From NCBI GenBank assembly GCA_030018795.1, contig JASEHA010000029.1, positions 1-14,796 of the forward strand: DNA of 14,796 nt. Direction: 5' to 3'. A program made the position numbers and the translations under genes. Within the stretch, counting starts at the first letter, position 1, and every line of letters starts with the position of its first letter. This DNA is from a bacterium (lineage in GTDB: Bacteria > UBA9089 > CG2-30-40-21). Below, piece after piece: positions 7,020-12,885 of the stretch. The notes below the pieces were generated by a model. It did not search any database. It was not told where the DNA came from and saw nothing but the letters and a program-made list of their open reading frames with translations.

Positions 7020-8636
7020 ATGAAAATATGGATAGCAATCCTGCTGGTATTGGGCACATGTAGCTTACCATCACTTTCTTTTTGTGAAGAGAAGATGAAT
7101 TATACTGAGGTTTCTGACCCGCAGACGCTTAATCCCTTAAACATGTATGATATGATATCATTCAGGTTTTCTAACCTGTTGTACAATAGCCTTGTCGGGA
7201 TCAATATTGATATGATTCCAGAACCTGATTTGCTTGAATCTTTAGAACCAGAGATTTCACAAGATAAGAAGGTATATACATTTAAGTTAAGAAAAGGGAT
7301 AATGTGGCAGGATGGTAAAGAGGTTACGGCTGAGGATATTAAGTTTACCTTTGATGTTATCTCTAATCCCAAAACAGATACTCATATAAAAAACTTAGGG
7401 AATATTTTTCAGGATGTAAGGGTTCTGGGAAGCCATACCGTTCAGTTCATTCTTAGAGAATCATGCCCAAAGGAGATAGTCTTAAGTAAGCTCTTTTTTA
7501 AGATTATACCGCATCATATATTTGATAAGGATTTTATTGAAGAAAATAATGAGTTCGGAATAAGTAAGGTTTTGGGCAGCGGGCCATACAAATTTAAGTC
7601 GTGGAAAAAGGGAAGATATGTTGAAGTCGGGTGGAATGAGCAGTACTTTAAGGGATGGTCATCCCTTAAAGAGAATAAGCACAGAATCAAAAAGATAGCT
7701 ATGATCGTTAATCGAGATGAGAATATTTCCAAGACTAATTTGAGACAAGGGCATATACACCTTATCCCAGAAGTTCGACCAGTAGATTATTTGGAGATCA
7801 GAAGTGATCCGTACTGCAAATTGATTCCTTATAATTCTCGAGGTTTTGCTTATTTTGGATATAATTTTAAGCACCCATTTCTTAAGGATGTAAATGTCAG
7901 ACAGGCATTGACCTTTGCTGTGAATAAAAAGGCTATGCTCCAGAAGATATACGGAAGTGAGTTCGTGGATAAAAACCAGATTATTGATGGACCATTTCCT
8001 GCAGGAGAGGGTGATCCTGATATTGAAATAAGAGACTATAATGTTGCTAAAGCAAAAGAATTGTTGGCTTATGCAGGGTTTAAGGATGAGGATAGAGATG
8101 GTATCCTCGAAAAGAATGGTCAGAAATTTGTTGTCAGCCTGAAGGCCTATGTTAAGGATGAAAGTTTTCGAAGAATATGCACCATGTATCAAAAACACCT
8201 TCGAGATATTGGGATCATGCTGACAAATAACGAAATAGAGTTTGTAGAGATAAATAAATGGCGAAAGGATGTCTATAATAAAAATTTTGATATTGTATTT
8301 GGATACTGGGCATTTAGCGAAGATACCAATATTGTTGAGAGTTTGTTCTCTAATGCTGCTATGAGACAGGGTGGGAATAACTTTGTTTCTTATCAAAATC
8401 TACAGGTTGAAAAACTGTTAAAGCTTGACAGAAATACCTATGATCCTGATGCTCGAAAAAAGAATAAGTATGAGTTTCACAGAATAATTCATGATGATTG
8501 TCCATATACCTTTCTCTTTACCCTTCCCAAATATGCAGGGATAAGGAGTAGTGTATTAAAAGGGGTGGAAATACATCCATATCATTTCTTCTCCTTTATC
8601 ACAAACTGGTATTTGGTAGGATCAGATGATGAGTAA
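7020..8636 (+). CDS. Peptide ABC transporter substrate-binding protein (SBP_bac_5, OppA/DppA family)
   Basis: This is the extracytoplasmic receptor that captures peptides (or another family 5 ligand such as nickel chelates or sugars) and hands them to the permeases. The 538-residue length is normal. Hallmarks are DPQTLNPL (33-40), WQDGKEVTAEDIKFTFD (96-112), GSGPYKFKSW (186-195) and VNVRQALTFAVNKKAML (291-307), all standard for family 5. An EF-hand-like loop, DEDRDGILEKNG (356-367), is also common in this family. The signal peptide ends near Cys22, but LSFC is a poor lipobox, so a free periplasmic protein is more likely than a lipoprotein. GAGGAGGT (7004-7011) is 8 nt from the ATG. The 3' end overlaps the first permease gene by 11 bp. 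The ligand cannot be told from sequence. Confidence 0.95.
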   Translation: MKIWIAILLVLGTCSLPSLSFCEEKMNYTEVSDPQTLNPLNMYDMISFRFSNLLYNSLVGINIDMIPEPDLLESLEPEISQDKKVYTFKLRKGIMWQDGKEVTAEDIKFTFDVISNPKTDTHIKNLGNIFQDVRVLGSHTVQFILRESCPKEIVLSKLFFKIIPHHIFDKDFIEENNEFGISKVLGSGPYKFKSWKKGRYVEVGWNEQYFKGWSSLKENKHRIKKIAMIVNRDENISKTNLRQGHIHLIPEVRPVDYLEIRSDPYCKLIPYNSRGFAYFGYNFKHPFLKDVNVRQALTFAVNKKAMLQKIYGSEFVDKNQIIDGPFPAGEGDPDIEIRDYNVAKAKELLAYAGFKDEDRDGILEKNGQKFVVSLKAYVKDESFRRICTMYQKHLRDIGIMLTNNEIEFVEINKWRKDVYNKNFDIVFGYWAFSEDTNIVESLFSNAAMRQGGNNFVSYQNLQVEKLLKLDRNTYDPDARKKNKYEFHRIIHDDCPYTFLFTLPKYAGIRSSVLKGVEIHPYHFFSFITNWYLVGSDDE

Positions 8637-9513
8637 GGCTGCAGGAATATCCAAAGTCCTTGTGGAAGAGGTAACAAGATTTGTTTTTGTCTTATTTATC
8701 GCCTCTATCATGGTATTTACCCTGGTTTATGCCTCTCCTAAGGGAACTGTCTTAAACAAAAAGGATTCATGGATGACTCAATACTCTTCCTGGATGCAGA
8801 AAATAGTATTGCATCAGGATATGGGTGATACCATTTATCAGGAGAAGGTGAATGCATTAGTTAGCTCAAAGGCAAAAAACTCGTTTTTCCTCATAACCCT
8901 TGCTATATTAGTCTCTATAAGCTTAAGCTTATTATGGGTATGGCTGTTTTATCGGCTTGAGCCGTATCCTATTTTTCATGGGATGGTTAAGGTTATTGTT
9001 TATGGGATATCGGTTACTCCTGTTTTTCTGGCAGGGTATCTTTTTATCCTGGTTTCGTCAGAGAAGTTTCATATTAAGCTTACCATGGATATGGCTGAAG
9101 GGATAAGATATTATCTTATCCCTGGTCTGCTTCTTGGGGTTGGAGATGGTTTTTTGGGTGAGATGATACGGCATATCCAGACAGAAATTAAGGGCATTAC
9201 CTCAGAAAATTACATGCTTATGGCTAAGGCAAAGGGTGCTTCTTTCTGGAAACATATCAGGTATGACCTTATTATCCAGACATTAAGGATTATCTCATCA
9301 AGGGCAACCATGTTGATTAGTGGGACAGTAATTATAGAAATTATCTTTAATCTCGATGGAATCGGTAATCTGGCATTTAATGCCGCAGAAACAAGGGACG
9401 TAAACCTTTTGCTGGGGATACTTATCCTGTCTGTATTTGTAGTTGGTCTGGTTAACTTAGTAAATCGGATGGTTGCAATATGGATAGACCCGCGGCTAAA
9501 AGCTAACGGCTAA
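8626..9513 (+). CDS. Peptide ABC transporter permease, DppB/OppB type
   Basis: This is one of the two membrane subunits forming the import channel. About six membrane helices can be seen (near 17-36, 86-108, 119-143, 163-178, 225-243 and 261-284). The ATPase-contacting EAA loop is at 194-215 (ENYMLMAKAKGASFWKHI). The C-terminal family signature is EIIFNLDGIGNLAFNAAETRD-like (238-258, normally E-x-I-F-x-x-x-G-[IL]-G). At 295 residues it is a little short. The first outer loop lacks the usual PGDP motif but keeps QYSSWM and QDMGDTIYQEKV. The start overlaps the end of the binding-protein gene (ATGATGAG), which implies translational coupling; the second ATG at 8629 is equally possible. It follows the standard gene order for this transporter class. 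Confidence 0.93.
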   Translation: MMSKAAGISKVLVEEVTRFVFVLFIASIMVFTLVYASPKGTVLNKKDSWMTQYSSWMQKIVLHQDMGDTIYQEKVNALVSSKAKNSFFLITLAILVSISLSLLWVWLFYRLEPYPIFHGMVKVIVYGISVTPVFLAGYLFILVSSEKFHIKLTMDMAEGIRYYLIPGLLLGVGDGFLGEMIRHIQTEIKGITSENYMLMAKAKGASFWKHIRYDLIIQTLRIISSRATMLISGTVIIEIIFNLDGIGNLAFNAAETRDVNLLLGILILSVFVVGLVNLVNRMVAIWIDPRLKANG

Positions 9514-9518
9514 AAGCT
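9493..9518 (+). repeat. 12-bp direct repeat spanning the permease stop codon
   Basis: CGGCTAAAAGCT occurs at 9493-9504 and again at 9507-9518. The TAA stop of the permease gene lies in the second copy, so the last six codons (PRLKANG region) come from repeat-type sequence. It is adjacent to the hairpin-rich gap that follows. Confidence 0.7.
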
Positions 9519-9579
9519 GTTACTTCTTACATAGCAGCCTTCAGCCTAATTATTAAAATAGCAGAGACAAGCCTGCCAG

Positions 9580-9637
9580 AGGAGCTTTCTCCTGCAGCTA
9601 CAATGAATGTAGTTGCAACCCTTGTGGTTGCCTAACC
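9580..9637. repeat. Cluster of small hairpins between the two permease genes
   Basis: Three stem-loops lie almost end to end. AGGAG-CTTT-CTCCT is at 9580-9593. A 9-bp stem with one G/T pair is at 9594-9616 (GCAGCTACA, loop ATGAA, TGTAGTTGC). GCAACC-CTTGT-GGTTGC is at 9615-9631 and is followed by GGTT-GCCT-AACC (9626-9637), which would compete with it. No T-run follows any of them, so simple termination is unlikely. They may be remnants of dispersed intergenic repeats, or may tune mRNA stability inside the transporter operon. Confidence 0.6.
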
Positions 9638-9657
9638 ACTATAAGGATAGTATAAAA

Positions 9658-10527
9658 ATGGTCACAGTATATTATGAAAAAAGACACCATCAAGGGCGAG
9701 AGCGTTTTTTTATTATTACTACCATCTGTGTTCTGCTCTCTCTGGCAGCAGCGGTAATATTTTCCTATCTTTACCCTTATGATGGGCTTGATATTGGAGA
9801 GGTAATACCTTTTCTGACAGATATTGACGGTCGGAATCTAATCTTAAGGGTAATAATTGGGGTTAAGGCATACTTTTTGCCCGGAATACTGGCTATTTGT
9901 ATCTCTACCCTCTTCGGAACAGCACTTGGTATAGCTGCTGGTGGAATATGGACAGGTATTATCAGCAAGGTATTGAACTTTTTTGCCCGAACTATCATGG
10001 ATGTTCTGGAATCATTCCCTAAATATTTGATTATCCTTTTGATGATTACTATTATCCCTCATCCCAACTTCTATCAAATAGTAATTGTCCTGGGAATAAT
10101 AAACTCGGCTAAACTTGGTAAGATGATTATGGAAAAGATTATATCCTTGAAAAAACGAGAATTTATTGAGGCTACAGAGGCACTTGGAATAAAAAAATAT
10201 GATATTATCTTGAGACATATCCTGTTCTATAATTGTTCTCCGCTTTATCTTGTTCAGGCATCGGTTATCATGGCTGAGGTTATCCTGATAGAGATAGGAT
10301 TAAGCTATATTGGCTCAGTAAGTAATTGGGGATTGGGGGTTACCATTCGTGAACCAAACCCAAGCTGGGGAAATATCTTAGTCATGGCAGCAAATCATTT
10401 TTCAAATGCATGGTGGATGAGTGTTATTCCTCTTCTGGCTGTTATTGGGAATATCCTGTTTTTTTACTGGGTAAGTGATCAGATTAATAAAAGATATGGT
10501 GTAACAGCTCAGGTGGATAGGCTGTAG
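9658..10527 (+). CDS. Peptide ABC transporter permease, DppC/OppC type
   Basis: This is the second channel subunit of the importer. The 289-residue protein has about six membrane helices (near 17-38, 72-97, 122-135, 138-152, 200-216 and 252-272). The EAA loop EFIEATEALGIKKYDIILRHI is at 168-188. The strongly conserved C-terminal signature is GLSYIG (214-219) followed by NPSWGNIL (234-241). I chose the ATG at 9658 with AAGGA at 9643-9647. The open frame runs back to a TTG at 9613, but those 15 codons are hairpin sequence (LWLPNHYK) and match no permease start. It is separated from the DppB-type gene by 144 bp, wider than usual for a transporter whose subunits pair one to one. Confidence 0.92.
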   Translation: MVTVYYEKRHHQGRERFFIITTICVLLSLAAAVIFSYLYPYDGLDIGEVIPFLTDIDGRNLILRVIIGVKAYFLPGILAICISTLFGTALGIAAGGIWTGIISKVLNFFARTIMDVLESFPKYLIILLMITIIPHPNFYQIVIVLGIINSAKLGKMIMEKIISLKKREFIEATEALGIKKYDIILRHILFYNCSPLYLVQASVIMAEVILIEIGLSYIGSVSNWGLGVTIREPNPSWGNILVMAANHFSNAWWMSVIPLLAVIGNILFFYWVSDQINKRYGVTAQVDRL

Positions 10528-10536
10528 AACGGCTAC

Positions 10537-10549
10537 GGTTGTATCAACC
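10537..10549. repeat. Short hairpin GGTTG-TAT-CAACC after the second permease gene
   Basis: A perfect 5-bp stem with a 3-nt loop begins 9 bp after the permease stop. The following bases (TTAAAACTCG) do not make a T-run, so terminator function is doubtful. Confidence 0.35.
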
Positions 10550-10567
10550 TTAAAACTCGCATAGCAG

Positions 10568-10673
10568 TAGTGTCGTGTCAACCCTTCAGTGTCGCATAGA
10601 GATGATATAATTGTAGGATGGATGCTAACCCATCTATTCGACTATCCGACAGTTGATGATTGACGCAACACTA
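10568..10673. mobile_element. 106-bp miniature inverted-repeat element (MITE) with TA ends, IS630/Tc1-mariner-like
   Basis: The ends are inverted copies of each other: TAGTGTCGTGTCAA (10568-10581) and TTGACGCAACACTA (10660-10673), with two mismatches in 14. Both ends carry TA, the target that IS630/Tc1-mariner transposases duplicate. The interior has further inverted pairs and no ORF, so it is non-autonomous. A partial copy (1-69) in the same orientation opens the window, which shows the unit is dispersed. It sits between the second permease and the first ATPase of the peptide transporter and accounts for nearly half of that 222-bp gap. Family naming is inference from the TA ends and size; no transposase is seen in the window. 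Confidence 0.7.
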
Positions 10674-10679
10674 TGATAG

Positions 10680-10698
10680 CACAGGCTTCCAGCCTGTG
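10680..10698. repeat. Perfect 8-bp stem hairpin CACAGGCT-TCC-AGCCTGTG
   Basis: This is a GC-rich perfect stem with a 3-nt loop directly beyond the miniature element and 51 bp before the ATPase start. There is no T-run after it. It would be a stable structure in the leader of the ATPase message and may limit read-through or protect the downstream RNA. It may also be a separate dispersed repeat family. Confidence 0.6.
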
Positions 10699-10749
10699 AA
10701 CCAATTCGTGGGAGTTAAGACTTGATGGGAAGGCGAGAAAATTATACGT

Positions 10750-11757
10750 ATGAGAGTAAAAATGCCATTGCTTGAGGTTAAGAATCTTAAAACATATTTC
10801 TATAATCATGACCGAAGACAATTCGTCAGGGTTGTCGATGGAGTTGGGTTTGACATAGATTGTAGTGGAACTGTAGCTTTTTTTGGCGAGTCTGGAAGCG
10901 GAAAAACACAGATAGCATGTTCTCTGATGGGACTCATTCCACATTCACCAGGGATAGTGGATGGTCAGATATGGTTTGAGGGAAGGAATCTTTTAGAGGG
11001 ATTGGATGAAATATGCAGGATTGAGGAGAACAGGGTTATAAAGGATACACATGCCTGGAACAAGAGGTTTGGGTATGAAAAGAAGATGAAAGAAATACGG
11101 GGCAAGAGGATGTCCCTGATTATGCAGGGGGCAAAATCTGCCCTTAACCCATTCCAAAGGATAGAATCTCAGGTTAAAGAGGCATGTTTATTGTCTGGAA
11201 GGGAAGATAAAGAAGCTGATGAGATGGTTGCTCATCTCTTTGACCGGCTTGGACTGTATGACAGAATGGGATATTACCCACATCAGCTAAGCGGAGGCAC
11301 ATGTCAGCGAGTAGTTATGGCTATGTCATTAGCCTCTTCACCATCCCTGATTATTGCTGATGAACCCACAACAGGGCTTGACTTTCCACTCAGAGTAAAG
11401 ATTGTAGAATTGTTTGAGGAGATTAAGGGTAAGGTATCCTTACTGCTCATCACCCATGAGATTGAGATTGTGAGGCGGCTTGCCGAAAGAATAGTAATTA
11501 TATATGCTGGCAGGGTTATTGAGACCGGTTCAAAAGAGGTGATAAGTAACCCTGCACATCCATATACCAAAAAGCTTGTTTTAGAATTAGGACATGATAG
11601 CATGGATGTACAAAGCCTGACACCAGAACTGGTTAATCTTCCTGCTGGATGTAAGTTTTATGATAGATGCGAGATGCGAAAAAATATGTGTAAGATTAGT
11701 GAGCCTGAATTAAAGGAGATTGCTGCCGGGCATATGGTCAGGTGTTTTGAGGGATAG
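10750..11757 (+). CDS. Peptide ABC transporter ATPase, DppD/OppD type
   Basis: This is a cytoplasmic ATPase subunit that powers peptide import. Walker A GESGSGKT (46-53), Q-loop Gln126 (IMQGAKSALNP), signature LSGG (180-183), Walker B with catalytic Glu205 (IIADEPTTGLD) and switch His236 are all intact. The C-terminal extension has the family NPAHPYTKKL segment (267-276) and four cysteines (301, 307, 314, 332) spaced x5, x6, x17, as in E. coli DppD. In this family they are reported to bind an iron-sulphur cluster. About 24 extra residues lie between the LLEG strand and the Q-loop (roughly 85-115) compared with E. coli DppD. The start is uncertain: ATG 10750 has no good Shine-Dalgarno, and ATG 10762 gives the more typical MPLLEVKNL start. 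The 222-bp gap before it holds the mobile element. Confidence 0.94.
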   Translation: MRVKMPLLEVKNLKTYFYNHDRRQFVRVVDGVGFDIDCSGTVAFFGESGSGKTQIACSLMGLIPHSPGIVDGQIWFEGRNLLEGLDEICRIEENRVIKDTHAWNKRFGYEKKMKEIRGKRMSLIMQGAKSALNPFQRIESQVKEACLLSGREDKEADEMVAHLFDRLGLYDRMGYYPHQLSGGTCQRVVMAMSLASSPSLIIADEPTTGLDFPLRVKIVELFEEIKGKVSLLLITHEIEIVRRLAERIVIIYAGRVIETGSKEVISNPAHPYTKKLVLELGHDSMDVQSLTPELVNLPAGCKFYDRCEMRKNMCKISEPELKEIAAGHMVRCFEG

Positions 11758-11766
11758 TTTTAGACC

Positions 11767-11874
11767 GGATTACAGGATAAATAGGATTTTGGAAGAGGGT
11801 GAGGGTGAGGGAAGAGTTCACTGATAATTGACCAAGAATGAACCATCCCTGCATCTTGTTAATCCTGTCAATCC
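11767..11874. repeat. Imperfect inverted repeat of the GGATTACAGGAT type between the two ATPase genes
   Basis: The left arm at 11767-11789 (GGATTACAGGATAAATAGGA start) is matched by the reverse complement of 11853-11874 (GGATTGACAGGATTAACAAG), with one gap and a few mismatches. Each arm is itself a loose repeat of an AGGAT(T)AA unit. Between the arms are three G-triplets (GGGTGAGGGTGAGGG, 11797-11811). The unit has no ORF and fills most of the 144-bp gap. Repeats of this look are known from intergenic regions of many environmental genomes; I infer it is a dispersed palindromic repeat, not a gene-specific regulator. Confidence 0.65.
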
Positions 11875-11886
11875 TATCAAAAAGTC

Positions 11887-11893
11887 AAGGAGG
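11887..11893 (+). promoter_or_regulatory. Shine-Dalgarno site supporting a GTG start for the second ATPase
   Basis: AAGGAGG lies 8 nt before the GTG at 11902, and no in-frame ATG is near it. The next ATG in frame (11929-11931) would remove the first beta strand of the ABC domain, so GTG is the likely start. Confidence 0.8.
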
Positions 11894-11901
11894 GGGCTAT
11901 A

Positions 11902-12873
11902 GTGTTACGTGTACGTAAAGCAGGGAAGATGTTTACCGTAAAAAATCAGCCAAAATGGATACTTAAGGATATATCCATGGATATTAACCATGGAGAAATG
12001 TTTGGGCTTATTGGAGAGAGTGGATGTGGAAAAACTACACTTGGTAAAATTATTCTCAGGCTTTTTCCAACAATAGAGGGTGGTACGGTAAAATTTGATT
12101 CAAGAAATATCTTTGAATATTCAACAAAGGAGATGTATGGGTATCGAAGGGATGTGCAGATGATCTTTCAAAACCCTGATGCTACCCTGAACCCGAGCAT
12201 GACGATTGGCAAGAGTATTATTGAGTCCATAAGACTTGGTACTGGTAATAACCACCTTTCGAGACAGGAGTTGAGAGAAAGGGCAAAAAAATATTTAAAT
12301 GCTGTCAGGCTTCAATCTCATAAATTAGACGACTATCCTTATCAGTTAAGTGGTGGTGAAAAACGCAGGATAGGATTGATTCGAGCATTAGCTGTAAAGC
12401 CCAAACTGATTGTTGCTGACGAACCATTTTCAGGATTGGATATCTCTACAAAAAGGCAGCTTGCTAACCTTTTCCTGAACCGATACAAAGAGGAAAAGGC
12501 TGCCTTTCTTTTTATCTCTCATGAGATTGATGCTGTCAGATATCTCTGCCAACAGGTGTCAGTAATGTATAGGGGAAGGATTATTGAAACTGGTCAAAAA
12601 AGTCGAGTGGTCTATCCTTCTCATGCCAAACATCCATATACCCAGGGGATGCTTGACGCTATGGATTGCCTTTGTTCTCATGAAAGGAGACAATGCCTTG
12701 GCTGGGAAATTTCAACATCAGTGGCAAAAGAGGGGTGTGTTTTCAAGGATAGGTGTTATATATACAGAGATAAGCTGGGTAAAAATAGAAAAACTGTTTG
12801 TGATCAAGAGCAGCCATTACTGAAAATGATTGATGATAATCAGAGTGTTGCCTGTCATTATTGGGATTATTAA
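11902..12873 (+). CDS. Peptide ABC transporter ATPase, DppF/OppF type, GTG start
   Basis: This is the second ATPase of the importer, expected to pair with the DppD-type subunit. Motifs are complete: Walker A GESGCGKT (38-45), Q-loop Gln90 (MIFQNPDATLNP), signature LSGGEKRR (149-156), Walker B with Glu174 (LIVADEPFSGLD) and switch His207. The usual EPVSALD is EPFSGLD here. The C-terminal extension has HPYTQGML (244-251) and four cysteines (279, 285, 300, 318; x5, x14, x17), again like the iron-sulphur-type tail of the Dpp/Opp ATPases. Three extra cysteines (256, 258, 265) lie just before. Length (323) is normal. The next gene starts 12 bp downstream with its Shine-Dalgarno touching this stop codon, so the two are probably co-translated. 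Confidence 0.95.
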   Translation: MLRVRKAGKMFTVKNQPKWILKDISMDINHGEMFGLIGESGCGKTTLGKIILRLFPTIEGGTVKFDSRNIFEYSTKEMYGYRRDVQMIFQNPDATLNPSMTIGKSIIESIRLGTGNNHLSRQELRERAKKYLNAVRLQSHKLDDYPYQLSGGEKRRIGLIRALAVKPKLIVADEPFSGLDISTKRQLANLFLNRYKEEKAAFLFISHEIDAVRYLCQQVSVMYRGRIIETGQKSRVVYPSHAKHPYTQGMLDAMDCLCSHERRQCLGWEISTSVAKEGCVFKDRCYIYRDKLGKNRKTVCDQEQPLLKMIDDNQSVACHYWDY

Positions 12874-12885
12874 GGAGGGCTATCA

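Noticed and set aside
7077..7088. Lipobox in the binding protein (LSFC, residues 19-22)
   Set aside because: Position -1 is Phe, which does not fit signal peptidase II sites, so I treat it as a periplasmic protein.
7659..8396. Long open frame on the minus strand (245 codons) opposite the binding-protein gene
   Set aside because: The + strand has all family 5 binding-protein motifs, and the antisense translation shows no domain and has no ribosome site. It is a by-product of AT-rich codon use.
9613..9657. Upstream extension of the second permease from a TTG start
   Set aside because: The 15 codons are hairpin repeat sequence, with no ribosome site, and the family alignment begins after the ATG at 9658.
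11797..11811. G-quadruplex candidate GGGTGAGGGTGAGGG
   Set aside because: Only three G-triplets are present; four are needed for a single-strand quadruplex.
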